Source: Bacteroidota bacterium (GTDB lineage: Bacteria > Bacteroidota > Bacteroidia > B-17B0 > B-17BO). Taken from it: a stretch of 38,245 bases of DNA. The position numbers and the translations under genes were made by a program. A model generated the notes under the pieces. That model searched no databases. It was not told where the DNA came from and was given only the letters and a program-made list of their open reading frames with translations. The stretch is taken from NCBI GenBank assembly GCA_025356715.1, contig JANXRU010000046.1, positions 1-38,245 of the forward strand, given 5' to 3'. Shown one piece after another: positions 26,597-36,163 of the stretch; the first letter of the stretch is position 1; every line of letters starts with the position of its first letter.

Positions 26597-28768
26597 TTAC
26601 TCGATAATTAGTTTCTTAGAAATACGCTGATTATTTACATCAATATTAACGATATAAACGCCTTTAGCTAAACTACCATTTTTATTAACGGTATAACTAA
26701 CATTTTTACCATTAATAGTAGGAGTTGTATATTCTTCAACCAAACGACCAACAATGTCTGATACTGAAATCTTAATAGTTTCATTACCTGAAATTGTAAA
26801 ATCAACTGTTGAACTTGTATTTGTTGGATTAGGATAAATGGTTAATCCTAATGAATGTTCTAATTCATTCAATCCAACTGTTCCAGATAAATTGATTTCA
26901 TCAATATAAATATTATTAGAACTTCCTGCGGTAGCATCGCTTCTATAATAAAAACGAAATTTAACACTTGGTTTATTTGCTACTGCCGTCATTAAAGCAC
27001 TGGAAATGGTTGTTTGTTTCCATTGGGTAGCTGTTGGAACTAAAGGTGTAGTTGTTGTTCCTCCAGTTAATGCAGCCATTGATGCAGCGGAAGGTATTCC
27101 AAGTACATTAGACCAAGTACCACCACAATCTAAGCTATATTGCACCTTAAATGAATCAACCTGAGTTGCTGTTTTTTTAGCATTTGAATACCAATACGAT
27201 AAACTCACGTTGGTGGTTGAACTGAAATCATAAATCGGTGTTTCAAAAATATCTAAGTTTCCACCAGAACTAACGGACGCATTATTTAAATAAATACATT
27301 TTGAAGTTGAATTTGCACCTACTGAAGTATTTTGTGCCCAAGCTATAGATCCAACATTTCCATTTATAACAGTAATATCATTCGGTAAAGTAGCTGTTTC
27401 AAAATTCTGAGAATATGGCATAAGTAAGGCGCTTCCACCGTTCGTAACAGTAATATAAGACACTTTATTTAAGGTATTAGAACCAGTGGAATTACTCGCC
27501 GTTAAACTAACAGAATACGTTCCTGCTGTAGGGTATGTAACAACCACGGAAGTTGCAGATGAAGTTGCAGGAGTACCACCTTGGAATGTCCAAGCTAAAG
27601 TACCAGTTGCCCCAAATTGACTTAAATTAGTATAAGTAACACTTTGACCAGCACAAACAGTTGTTTTGTTAGAGTTTAAATCAGCCACAGGCGTACATGT
27701 ATAAGCGCCATTTAATCCAGTTGCCGTTAAATTAGATGCAGAAACAACCGTACTTCTTCCAGAAATAGTACTTGCTAAAGCAGTACGCATTGCGGTAACC
27801 TGTCCTTGAGTAAACATACGTGGGCAAGATGAATAATCCATAAAATTTTCGATATTTTCAAAAGTAGCACAACCCGTAAATGGACCTGTATTACCACCAG
27901 GGCAAGTAGAAAAATAACCTTTTGTATCAGGTGTATCACCAATCCCATCACCCCCAGAAGTGCTTCCGCAAACTACACCAGGATTATTCGTATTTCCAAA
28001 AGTATGAGAAAGATTTAACCAATGACCCATTTCATGACTCAATGCTCTAGTACTTAAACCCGTTAATTGATCTGAGCGATAAACAATAGCATCTCTTGAA
28101 GCATTAGTCGCAGCAGTTCCTGGTAAAATAGTATAACCACCAATAAAACTAGTTACTGGAGGGCAAGGCGCACTAGATCCACCATCAATACATTTTACAA
28201 CATAAATATTTAAATATTTATTAGTTGGCCACCTACCTGCTCCTGCACCTGAATAATTAAATGGAGAACTAGATTGGACCCAATTTGTATTAGCATCATA
28301 ATGATGTATAATACCATTTGTGCAAAGTCCATTAGGATCTTTTTTCGCTAAAGCAAATGTAATTTGAGCATCGACATATAATGATGAGAAATTTGAATTT
28401 ATGGAACCTATATCAGAACCTAATTTTCTATAGTCACTATTTATTTGTGTCATGGCAGCTATTACTGTTGCATCAGATATGTTTTCAGATCCACCTAAAT
28501 GCAAAATATGAAAAACAACAGGTACAGTATAAACGACTGCGGCTGTTTTCATTTGAGAACTATTTTGCATTGCAGCTTCATACTCCAATTGAAATTGTGA
28601 TTGAACTAAATTATACCGAGATTTTGCTCCAGGATCATTTGCGAAAATTTCGTCCATCGCATTATATGTATTACAAGGGATTAATTTTAAGCCTGTATTT
28701 TGTAACTGGGCAAATGAGCTAACGCTAATGACCAAGCCTGATATAATGATTGATAATTGTTTTTTCAT
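26597..28768 (-). CDS. Secreted M43 (pappalysin-type) metalloprotease with PKD domain and T9SS tail, copy 2
   Basis: A 723-residue paralogue of the preceding protease with the same order of parts: signal peptide (MKKQ to SFAQ), catalytic domain with HEMGHWLNLSH (His245, His249, His255) and Met-turn NFMDYSSCPRMFTQGQ, a PKD-like domain (about 357-440), a jelly-roll-like domain (CGGTWSN, IYIDEINLSG), and a T9SS tail from YPNPTNTSS to KKLIIE. The usual glycine of the zinc motif is Asn. Compared with copy 1, the catalytic part has extra loops (GGSSAPCPPV and a CGSTSGGDG stretch), while the last ~330 residues are very alike. Its own terminator follows. The copies are probably specialised for different protein substrates. 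Confidence 0.94.
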   Translation of the reverse strand: MKKQLSIIISGLVISVSSFAQLQNTGLKLIPCNTYNAMDEIFANDPGAKSRYNLVQSQFQLEYEAAMQNSSQMKTAAVVYTVPVVFHILHLGGSENISDATVIAAMTQINSDYRKLGSDIGSINSNFSSLYVDAQITFALAKKDPNGLCTNGIIHHYDANTNWVQSSSPFNYSGAGAGRWPTNKYLNIYVVKCIDGGSSAPCPPVTSFIGGYTILPGTAATNASRDAIVYRSDQLTGLSTRALSHEMGHWLNLSHTFGNTNNPGVVCGSTSGGDGIGDTPDTKGYFSTCPGGNTGPFTGCATFENIENFMDYSSCPRMFTQGQVTAMRTALASTISGRSTVVSASNLTATGLNGAYTCTPVADLNSNKTTVCAGQSVTYTNLSQFGATGTLAWTFQGGTPATSSATSVVVTYPTAGTYSVSLTASNSTGSNTLNKVSYITVTNGGSALLMPYSQNFETATLPNDITVINGNVGSIAWAQNTSVGANSTSKCIYLNNASVSSGGNLDIFETPIYDFSSTTNVSLSYWYSNAKKTATQVDSFKVQYSLDCGGTWSNVLGIPSAASMAALTGGTTTTPLVPTATQWKQTTISSALMTAVANKPSVKFRFYYRSDATAGSSNNIYIDEINLSGTVGLNELEHSLGLTIYPNPTNTSSTVDFTISGNETIKISVSDIVGRLVEEYTTPTINGKNVSYTVNKNGSLAKGVYIVNIDVNNQRISKKLIIE

Positions 28769-28854
28769 GATTTTTATAATTGTTAAACTATTTTGATAAT
28801 CTAAGTTACTTAAATAAATAGTGGAATTAAAATAAATTCGACCAAAATCACCTC

Positions 28855-29781
28855 TTATTTTTTAGAACCAATTTCTTTTTGAGTTAATGCCATCATCTGC
28901 TTCATGGTTTTATCCATACCTTCTACACTACCATCTAAAAAGATAACATTCCCTTTTCCTTGTTCTGCAAAGTTTTTCACAGCCTCTGTCCACATACTAA
29001 ATAAAATTAACGACGAATCTAAGTTTTGTTCCTGCATTTCGCGAGCTGCTTCAGCCATACCTTTAGCTACCTCTGATCTAAATAAGGCTATACCTTGTCC
29101 GCGTAATTGAGCAGCTTCTTTTTCTGCATTTGCTGATATTTTAATAAAATTACCTTCAGCCTCTGCCGCTTTGGTACGGGTAATTAATAATGCCTGTCCT
29201 TCATTTTCTGCTGCAGCTTTTAAGTTATTACTAGCCACAACTTTAGCCATGGAACGAATTACCTCTTCATCGAAAGTAATATCATTAATTTGTAAATCTA
29301 TTAAATGATACCCCCACTCTTCTAAACTTGCATCTAATTGCTCTTTAACCGCTTCAACAATATCACGACGAAGTGCTAAAACTTCTGATTGTTTTTTTGT
29401 TGATACAAATGCTCTAATAGAACCTTCAATAGAACGAACTAAAGCTTGCATTAAATTTTTATCATCAATAAATTTAAAAGCTACATTTTTAATCGTTTCT
29501 TCACTTTGATTAACTACAGCATATAATAGCATAGCCGAAAAATTAACATTAGCTTGATCATTTGTTACTGCCTGAAAACCTAACTCAGCACTTCTATTTT
29601 GAATAGAAATTTTTTTATACACTTTTTCAATAAAAGGTATTTTCATATTTAAACCAGGAGTTAAAATACGTTTGTATTTTCCGAAAACTGTAATAACAGC
29701 AATAGTGCCTTGCTGAACAGTTACAAATGATAATAAAATTAGAAATAAACCAAAGACTAGTAAAATAATAATAAATGCCAT
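28855..29781 (-). CDS. SPFH/band 7 (stomatin-prohibitin-like) membrane protein
   Basis: A membrane-anchored SPFH protein. The frame is open from 29862, but I place the start at ATG 29781 (308 residues; MAFIIILLVFG): the longer version adds 27 non-hydrophobic residues ahead of the natural membrane anchor and would run into the start of the divergent TPR gene at 29849. The N-terminal helix is followed by the SPFH core (VQQGTIAVITVFGKYKRILTPG, then QNRSAELGFQAVT) and a long Ala/Glu-rich coiled-coil region (NEGQALLITRTKAAEAEGN and so on). Such proteins form oligomeric membrane scaffolds. No NfeD partner is beside it, which usually accompanies one SPFH class. Confidence 0.9.
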   Translation of the reverse strand: MAFIIILLVFGLFLILLSFVTVQQGTIAVITVFGKYKRILTPGLNMKIPFIEKVYKKISIQNRSAELGFQAVTNDQANVNFSAMLLYAVVNQSEETIKNVAFKFIDDKNLMQALVRSIEGSIRAFVSTKKQSEVLALRRDIVEAVKEQLDASLEEWGYHLIDLQINDITFDEEVIRSMAKVVASNNLKAAAENEGQALLITRTKAAEAEGNFIKISANAEKEAAQLRGQGIALFRSEVAKGMAEAAREMQEQNLDSSLILFSMWTEAVKNFAEQGKGNVIFLDGSVEGMDKTMKQMMALTQKEIGSKK

Positions 29782-29848
29782 AATGATAGTTTTTTTAAAT
29801 TGTTTATGTAAATTTAAACATCCAAATGAATAATCATAATTTATTTTT

Positions 29849-30898
29849 ATGAACGGTAACATTCGCTATATATTAGGAATTGTATTCTGTTTAGTATCCT
29901 CTATTTGTTATTCACAAAAAGACACTACCAATCCTGAAATTGCCATTTACACTAATGGTTGTAAGCAATTAGATTCTGCGAATTATAAAGAAGCCATCGT
30001 TTATTTTAAGAAAGCGATCAAAATTAAACCAGATTACATAGAAGCATACAATAAAATGGCTTATGCCAAATTAAAAACTGTTGATTATAAAGGGGCAGAA
30101 AAAGATCTTCATGCTGCTCTAAAGCTTTCTCCAGATAATTTTGAAAGTGAAAAAAACTTAAGTATCCTGTTTTTTGAAACGCAACGATATAAAGAAGCGA
30201 ACACCATGTTGGATTCTGCTATTTCTCAAAATCCAGATGATGCCGAAACGTATTACTATAAAGCTAAAGTGATTTTTGCAGGAAAAGGCTACAAAGCAGC
30301 GTACATTGCTTGCATGAGTGCAACGGACTTGAAACCAAACTACGTGGAGGCAATCGTTTTTAAAGGTGAGATAAAATTTGCTTTAAAAGAATATGCCTTT
30401 GCAGTGAAAGATTTAAATGAAGGAATTAAAATAATGTCGGCTGAAAAGCCAATATATGAGGCTTACAAAATAAGAGCCAAAGCAAGATTTGAATTAGGTG
30501 ATTATGCTAATGCTGTCAATGATTGGAATGTATATTTGGAAGCATTTCCAAAAGAAGAGGGCGCACTCATTTCTCGTGGAGCTTGTAAAATTGAAACCAG
30601 AGATAATACAGGAGCTATCGTGGATTTAGACGCTGCAATTAAACTGAATGATTCAAATCCTGTTAGTTATAACTACAGGGGTGTTGCTAAAGGAGAAAGT
30701 AAACAATTTGTTGAAGCTTTAAAAGACCTTGATTATGCTATTAAATTGAGATATAATTATGGTGAAGCCTTTGTAAATAGAGCAGCTGTTAAATTTGCCA
30801 GTAAAGACAAGCAAGGCGCCTGTGAAGATTTAAATAAAGCAGATAGTTTAGGTGATGAAATGGCGATTAAACTCATTGACACCTATTGTAAAAGCTAA
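29849..30898 (+). CDS. Exported tetratricopeptide-repeat protein
   Basis: A 349-residue protein with a signal peptide (MNGN to CYSQ, about residues 1-22) and roughly eight TPR units spanning most of the length; clear examples are AIVYFKKAIKIKPDYIEAYNK, AEKDLHAALKLSPDNFE and AIVDLDAAIKLNDSNPVSY. The helical solenoid is a protein-protein interaction surface in the periplasm. The last unit ends with ACEDLNKADSLGDEMA, a common terminal TPR form in Bacteroidota. The gene is divergent from the SPFH gene and 38 bp upstream of the pterin synthase gene, with which it may be co-transcribed. The partner protein is unknown. Confidence 0.88.
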   Translation: MNGNIRYILGIVFCLVSSICYSQKDTTNPEIAIYTNGCKQLDSANYKEAIVYFKKAIKIKPDYIEAYNKMAYAKLKTVDYKGAEKDLHAALKLSPDNFESEKNLSILFFETQRYKEANTMLDSAISQNPDDAETYYYKAKVIFAGKGYKAAYIACMSATDLKPNYVEAIVFKGEIKFALKEYAFAVKDLNEGIKIMSAEKPIYEAYKIRAKARFELGDYANAVNDWNVYLEAFPKEEGALISRGACKIETRDNTGAIVDLDAAIKLNDSNPVSYNYRGVAKGESKQFVEALKDLDYAIKLRYNYGEAFVNRAAVKFASKDKQGACEDLNKADSLGDEMAIKLIDTYCKS

Positions 30899-30936
30899 AA
30901 AAATAATTAAATTATTTAGGAAACATAGATATTATA

Positions 30937-31347
30937 ATGAAAACAGCCATCTTTAGAAAAGTAAATTTCAACTCCGCCCACCGTTTACATAACCCTAAAT
31001 GGGATGAAAAAACAAATACAGAAGTTTTCGGTTTATGTAACAATCCTAATTATCATGGGCACAACTATGATTTGATTGTTAAATTAACAGGAACAGTAAA
31101 TAAAGAAACTGGATATTTGTATGATTTAAAGCTATTAAACGACTTAATTAAAGAAAATATTATTGAACGTTTTGATCATAAAAACTTAAATTTAGATACT
31201 CAAGAATTTAAAAACCTAAACCCAACTGCTGAAAACATTGCCCGCATTATTTACGAAATTTTGAAAGAAAAGATTGAGCCAATTTACGAAATTGAAATTA
31301 CGTTGTACGAAACACCTCGCAATTACGTTATCTATCCAGTTTATTGA
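30937..31347 (+). CDS. 6-pyruvoyl-tetrahydropterin synthase / 6-carboxytetrahydropterin synthase family enzyme
   Basis: A 136-residue member of the PTPS/QueD family, which converts 7,8-dihydroneopterin triphosphate either to 6-pyruvoyl-tetrahydropterin (biopterin route) or to 6-carboxytetrahydropterin (queuosine route). Zinc ligands are His15 (FNSAHRL), His40 and His42 (NYHGHNY). The catalytic set is Cys34, Asp80 and His81 (FDHKNLN), with substrate-binding Glu125 in LYETPRN. The cysteine lies six residues before the first His of HGH (C-x5-HGH), as in animal PTPS, while E. coli QueD has C-x3-HGH. The stop is 14 bp before the dipeptidase gene. I leave the symbol blank because the product is undecided; a YhhQ-type queuosine-precursor transporter nearby (32110) argues for a queuosine context. 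Confidence 0.9.
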   Translation: MKTAIFRKVNFNSAHRLHNPKWDEKTNTEVFGLCNNPNYHGHNYDLIVKLTGTVNKETGYLYDLKLLNDLIKENIIERFDHKNLNLDTQEFKNLNPTAENIARIIYEILKEKIEPIYEIEITLYETPRNYVIYPVY

Positions 31348-31361
31348 GATTTAATTAAACA

Positions 31362-32105
31362 GTGAAAATCTACCTTATTCCATTAATATGTTCGCTGTTA
31401 TTTGCCTGCAAAGAATCTAATACATCTATTTCAAATTATACAAAAACGGTCATTGAAGAGAAAGTTGTACCTCAAACAAATATCATAAAGGATAGTAGTG
31501 CGTTAGAAAAATTGTTCGTGTCAAATAACCTTATAAACATTCATGCCATAGATTCAAGTATAAGAGTATCATTACTTTATTCTACCAAACATAATTTTTT
31601 AAAAAGAGAAATTTATCTCGGCCTCGAAAATTGTTATCTTCCTTGTGATGTAGCGATTAAATTAAAAAATGCGCAATATTATTTACATCAACAATTTCCA
31701 AATTATAATCTGATTGTGTTTGATGCCACTCGTCCATTAAGTATTCAAAAGCAAATGTGGCAAGAATTAGACATGCCTTATAACGATAAAATAAATTATT
31801 TGGCACACCCTAATGATATTTCCTTACATAATTATGGAGCAGCCATCGATATAGGAATTATTAGTAATGAAGATGTTTTATTAAATATGGGAACTGAATT
31901 TGATGCCTTTGAAGAATTAAGTAAGCCAAAAAAGGAAATTCAATTTTATAAAGAGGGGAAATTATCTAAAGAAGCCTTAACAAATCGAATTCTTCTACGT
32001 AAAACAATGCTCATGGCAGGCTTTATGACTATAACAAGCGAGTGGTGGCATTTTAATTCCTGTTCAAAAACAGAAGCCGCTAAAAACTATAAGTTAATAA
32101 ACTAA
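31362..32105 (+). CDS. D-Ala-D-Ala dipeptidase family (VanX/DdpX, M15D) lipoprotein
   Basis: A 247-residue zinc peptidase with a GTG start, chosen because it alone gives the lipoprotein signal (LFAC, Cys16). The active site is complete: Arg124 in FDATRP, His156 and Asp163 in SLHNYGAAID, Glu227 and His230 in SEWWHF. MGTEFDAF and NRILLRKTMLMAGF are further VanX/DdpX signatures. Such enzymes hydrolyse D-Ala-D-Ala. In vancomycin-resistance clusters VanX is cytoplasmic, but here there is an export and lipid-anchor signal and no vanA or vanH neighbour, so periplasmic recycling of the dipeptide or peptidoglycan turnover is more likely than resistance. It converges with yhhQ, with only 4 bp between the stops. 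Confidence 0.9.
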   Translation: MKIYLIPLICSLLFACKESNTSISNYTKTVIEEKVVPQTNIIKDSSALEKLFVSNNLINIHAIDSSIRVSLLYSTKHNFLKREIYLGLENCYLPCDVAIKLKNAQYYLHQQFPNYNLIVFDATRPLSIQKQMWQELDMPYNDKINYLAHPNDISLHNYGAAIDIGIISNEDVLLNMGTEFDAFEELSKPKKEIQFYKEGKLSKEALTNRILLRKTMLMAGFMTITSEWWHFNSCSKTEAAKNYKLIN

Positions 32106-32109
32106 AAAC

Positions 32110-32775
32110 TTACGCCGTTTTTAGTTCGTCGCTTTTAATGTATTTTCCAATAACATAATGTCCAATATAAATTAATGGTATTAATGCAATGGCAACCAAT
32201 AGTTTAAATAAATAACCCCAACTTGCATTTACTAAAAACTCGTTAAATGGCCATTTACCGGGTAAAACAAAGGCAATAAATTGAACAACAAATGTATCAA
32301 CTAATTGACTAATCATAGTACTTCCAGTTGCTCTTAACCAAATATGTTTCGTGCCAGTTATTTTTTTAAAGAACCAAAATACATAAACATCTACCAATTG
32401 TGATAATAAAAAGGCTATGATACTTCCAACTATTATCCATTGAGATTGTCCAAAAACCGCTCTGAATGTCTCGTTTGTTACAGGAGAAAAAGAAGTGGCC
32501 TCTAAATTTAAAGCAATGGCTAAAATAATAAATGTAAATCCTATTAAACCTATTGTGATATACGTTAATTTTTTAACGCCATCTTTTCCAAAATACTCAT
32601 TAATTAAATCTGTTAAAATAAAGATGATTGGCCATAAAATAATACCAATACTTTGGGTAAATAATCCGAAAAACTGAACTAACTTCCCTCCTATTAACTC
32701 TGCAACTATGGCATTGGTAATAAAGAATCCAGCCAATACTAAAAAAACGATATCTTTTTTGTTTTTTAAATTCAT
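32110..32775 (-). CDS. yhhQ: Queuosine-precursor transporter of the YhhQ/VUT family
   Basis: A 221-residue membrane protein with about six helices. YhhQ-family proteins import preQ0/preQ1 for queuosine synthesis in tRNA. Recognisable features are ELIGGKLVQFFG after the first helix, the central FILTDLINEYFGKDG (the family's conserved Asp/Asn/Glu region), the QLVDVYVFWFF helix and the RATGSTMISQLVDTFV stretch, each matching the family. It converges with the dipeptidase gene with 4 bp between stops and is divergent from the phosphatase gene at 32885. Together with the PTPS/QueD-type gene nearby it hints at a queuosine supply route; no other que gene is in the window. Confidence 0.92.
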   Translation of the reverse strand: MNLKNKKDIVFLVLAGFFITNAIVAELIGGKLVQFFGLFTQSIGIILWPIIFILTDLINEYFGKDGVKKLTYITIGLIGFTFIILAIALNLEATSFSPVTNETFRAVFGQSQWIIVGSIIAFLLSQLVDVYVFWFFKKITGTKHIWLRATGSTMISQLVDTFVVQFIAFVLPGKWPFNEFLVNASWGYLFKLLVAIALIPLIYIGHYVIGKYIKSDELKTA

Positions 32776-32884
32776 TTCAATTTATAGGTTAACTAATTAA
32801 TCGAACCAATGTATTATCTTAATTAGCTACAAGTTTATAAAAATAATTAATGGGTAACTGCAATTTTAGTAAATTTATCGCTCA

Positions 32885-35800
32885 ATGATATTAAAAAACA
32901 AACATAACTTAAAATGGTTCATTTCATGTGTTTATATTTTCGCATTACCACTTTTTAGTTTTTCACAAGATTTGAAATTCAAACATATTACTAACGAGAC
33001 AGGTTTATCGCAAGTAACTGTTCAATCTATCTATCAGGATTCGCAAGGATTTATGTGGATAGGTACTCAAGATGGGTTAAACCGATACGATGGTTACCAC
33101 TTTAAAGTTTTTAAAAACAATCCCACTAATAAAAAAACAATTGCATCCAATATTATTAATTGCATTACTGAAGATAGCGATGGCCAAATGTATATTGGAA
33201 CTCAAACTTCAGGTTTATCAATTTACGATCGTTATACAGAAACATTTGAAAATTATAAACCTAGTCTAAAAAAAACGAGTATCTCGTCTCCATCAGTCAA
33301 AAGTATTTTACCAATAAATAACAACGAAGTTCTTGTTGCTACAGAAAAAGGATTAAATGTTTTTAATAAATCCACTAAAACATTTGAGACTATAATTCCA
33401 AATGGAATAACAAATGACTTTTACATAAATAAACTTTTTAAAACTTCAACCAATAAAATATTAGTTATTGCGCCTCGTTTTGGTGTTTACGAATACCAAT
33501 TAGCAACTAAACAATTAAAGCCATACTATATTCCGCAAGAATTACATAATCCTAATGCTGATTTTTACAATTATGCTTTAGTAACTATAGAGGAAAAAAA
33601 CAACATTCTTTACCTTGGGGCCTTTAGTGGTGGTATTTATATGGTAAATGTAAATACACAACAATTAATTAATCATTTAGATTTTAAAAATCAAAACCCT
33701 TTACTAAATAATCTAAAAGATATAAAGTGCCAAACAAATACACCATTTATTTTAGCAGCAACCTCTGGCGGACTTTTAAAAATTAACTCTGTAACAAACG
33801 CCACTCAATTAATCACTAACAATCTTACAGATAATAGTTCTCTCATTAGTAATAATTTATTGTATTTGTTTATAGATAAAGATAATAATTTATGGGTCGG
33901 ATCAGAAGACAATGGCCTTGGTATTAACTTTAATTCCTATCAAAAATTTACTCATTATAAAAATGGTAAGGAGAAAGATGACAATATTATTAATTGTTTT
34001 TTAGAAACAAAAAGCCATGTAATCTATGTAGGATGTAATAATGGGTTTTATACTTTTAATAAAAATAATGGCACTTTTAGCAACCACTTACTAGTTGAAA
34101 AACATAGCCCAATTACAGTTCAGGCGTTATATGAGGATAACGAAAGCAATATTTGGATTGGCACTATTTCTCACGGACTATTTTTATATAATCCAAAATT
34201 AAATACAACATCAAAGATTCTTAATAACTATTTTGAGTCAACCGAAATTTATAAAATTATAAAGGATCCAAATGGAACAATTTGGATTGGCACATATAAT
34301 CAAGGGCTATTTGCAGTCAATCCTCGCACACTTACTGTTAGAAATTTCACGATCAATGATGGCTTGAGTTCTAATAAAATTTTATCATTATTTTATGATA
34401 CTAAAAAAAATAATTTATGGGTTTGTACTGGAGATGCTGGAATTTGCATATTGGATTTTTTAACTAGTTCTAAAAAACCATATATCGCCAACTTAAAACA
34501 TTCTGATACTCAAAACTCCTTAAGCTCTGATATCGTTAACAATATTAGTAAAGATAGTAAAGGAAACTATTGGATTTCTACTACCAATGGATTAAACAAG
34601 TACAATTATAAAACGAAACAATTTAGTGTTATAACTGAAATAGATGGATTAGCTAATAATTATGTGTATGACGCCATTCCTGATAAATTCGATAATTTAT
34701 GGCTGCCAACCAATAATGGATTAAATAAATATGACACTCAAATTAAAAATGAAAACAATTCTGCGTTTAAAAGTTATACTACTACTGATGGTTTACAAAG
34801 TAAAGAAGTAAATCAAGGAGCATCATTACTTTGTTATGATGGTTCTATATTACTTGGAGGCTTAAATGGGTTTAATTATTTTAATCCAAATACAATTACG
34901 GAAAACAAAGTAACTCCTAATTCATTTATATATTCATATACTAGGCAAGGAAAAGAAATATCAACAGACACAAACATTTTACTGAAAACTCATCTTGATT
35001 TAAAATATAAAGAGAACTATTTCACATTCGAAGTAATAGCGCCCGATTATAGCTCAGCAGATAAAACAAAATTTATGTATAAGTTAGAGGGTAAAGACAA
35101 TGAATGGTCTTCACCCTCTTTATTAAGATTTATATCATATACCGAACTTTCTGGTGGGGTTTATACCTTAAAAATAAAAGCATGCAATAGTAATGGAATA
35201 TGGAATGAAAAGCCATATGAAATCGTAATTAATGTTATTCCTCCTTGGTATAAAACAATGTGGTTCTATATTTCATTCATCATTTTGACTATTGCAATTA
35301 TTATAGGTTTTGTCAATTACAGAACGAATGCTGTAAAAAAAGAGAATAAACGATTAGAAAATAAAGTAAACGAACGTACTAAAGAGTTAGCAGAAAAAAA
35401 CAAAGATATTACAAGTAGCATAGAATACGCTAAAAGAATTCAAGAAGCTATATTACCAGCACAAGAGCTGATTTATAAAAATTTAAAAAAATCATTCATT
35501 TTATATAAACCAAAAGATATTGTGAGTGGAGATTTTTATTGGTACGGAGAAAAAGATCATTTAAAAATAGTTGCCGTTGTGGATTGTACCGGGCATGGAG
35601 TTCCAGGAGCTTTTATGAGTATGATAGGGCATAATTTACTAAATCAAATTGTATCCGAAAAAGGGAACTATAACCCTGGTCTCATTTTAGAAGAATTACA
35701 TAAAGGAGTTAAGGCTGCGCTTAAACAAGGGCAAAACCAATCCAACAATAATGATGGCATGGATGTATCCATAGTTAGCGTAAATACTTTAACGAATGAA

Positions 35801-36163
35801 TGTCAATGGGCTGGAGCTTTCAGAAGTTTAATCGTAATATCTGAATCTGGTATATTAGAAAAAATTGAAGGCAATAAATATCCTATTGGAGGTTCTCAAT
35901 TAATTTCTGAAAGACCTTTTACAACTCATCAACTTAATTTAAAAACCAATGATACTTTATATCTATTCAGTGATGGCTATGCGGATCAATTTGGTGGTGA
36001 AAAAGGAAAGAAATTTATGGTAAAGAAATTTCATCAAGATTTATTAGAAATTCATCAAATGGATATGATAGATCAAAAAGATAAATTAGAAACTTTATTT
36101 AATGATTGGAAAGGTAATTTTGAGCAAGTGGATGACGTTTTAGTAATTGGAATAAAAATGTAA
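32885..36163 (+). CDS. Propeller-sensor (Reg_prop/Y_Y_Y) SpoIIE-type PP2C phosphatase, SiaA-like
   Basis: A 1092-residue membrane protein. Signal peptide 1-28 (ending FSFSQ). Residues ~30-700 contain many Reg_prop repeats (for example MWIGTQDGLNRYDG, IWIGTISHGLFLYNP, IWIGTYNQGLFAVNP, YWISTTNGLNKYN), giving a double beta-propeller sensor in the periplasm. A Y_Y_Y domain follows (about 715-785, with GGVYTLKIKA), then one membrane helix (about 793-815), a coiled coil (820-850) and a SpoIIE phosphatase domain (about 870-1092). Metal-binding residues are intact: DIVSGDFYW, DCTGHGVPGAFMSM (Asp near 900), FSDGYADQF and VDDVLVIG. In normal Bacteroidota sensors this layout ends in a histidine kinase; here it ends in a PP2C phosphatase, and it sits upstream of siaB and siaC relatives, so it is their likely phosphatase. 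Confidence 0.93.
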   Translation: MILKNKHNLKWFISCVYIFALPLFSFSQDLKFKHITNETGLSQVTVQSIYQDSQGFMWIGTQDGLNRYDGYHFKVFKNNPTNKKTIASNIINCITEDSDGQMYIGTQTSGLSIYDRYTETFENYKPSLKKTSISSPSVKSILPINNNEVLVATEKGLNVFNKSTKTFETIIPNGITNDFYINKLFKTSTNKILVIAPRFGVYEYQLATKQLKPYYIPQELHNPNADFYNYALVTIEEKNNILYLGAFSGGIYMVNVNTQQLINHLDFKNQNPLLNNLKDIKCQTNTPFILAATSGGLLKINSVTNATQLITNNLTDNSSLISNNLLYLFIDKDNNLWVGSEDNGLGINFNSYQKFTHYKNGKEKDDNIINCFLETKSHVIYVGCNNGFYTFNKNNGTFSNHLLVEKHSPITVQALYEDNESNIWIGTISHGLFLYNPKLNTTSKILNNYFESTEIYKIIKDPNGTIWIGTYNQGLFAVNPRTLTVRNFTINDGLSSNKILSLFYDTKKNNLWVCTGDAGICILDFLTSSKKPYIANLKHSDTQNSLSSDIVNNISKDSKGNYWISTTNGLNKYNYKTKQFSVITEIDGLANNYVYDAIPDKFDNLWLPTNNGLNKYDTQIKNENNSAFKSYTTTDGLQSKEVNQGASLLCYDGSILLGGLNGFNYFNPNTITENKVTPNSFIYSYTRQGKEISTDTNILLKTHLDLKYKENYFTFEVIAPDYSSADKTKFMYKLEGKDNEWSSPSLLRFISYTELSGGVYTLKIKACNSNGIWNEKPYEIVINVIPPWYKTMWFYISFIILTIAIIIGFVNYRTNAVKKENKRLENKVNERTKELAEKNKDITSSIEYAKRIQEAILPAQELIYKNLKKSFILYKPKDIVSGDFYWYGEKDHLKIVAVVDCTGHGVPGAFMSMIGHNLLNQIVSEKGNYNPGLILEELHKGVKAALKQGQNQSNNNDGMDVSIVSVNTLTNECQWAGAFRSLIVISESGILEKIEGNKYPIGGSQLISERPFTTHQLNLKTNDTLYLFSDGYADQFGGEKGKKFMVKKFHQDLLEIHQMDMIDQKDKLETLFNDWKGNFEQVDDVLVIGIKM

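Noticed and set aside
29782..29862. Upstream extension of the SPFH protein by 27 residues
   Set aside because: It has no membrane or signal character ahead of the real anchor and overlaps the divergent TPR gene's start; ATG 29781 is preferred.
31362..32105. Glycopeptide resistance (van) cluster suggested by the VanX-type gene
   Set aside because: No vanH, vanA or van regulator is nearby, and the protein has a lipoprotein signal, so chromosomal D-Ala-D-Ala turnover is the simpler reading.
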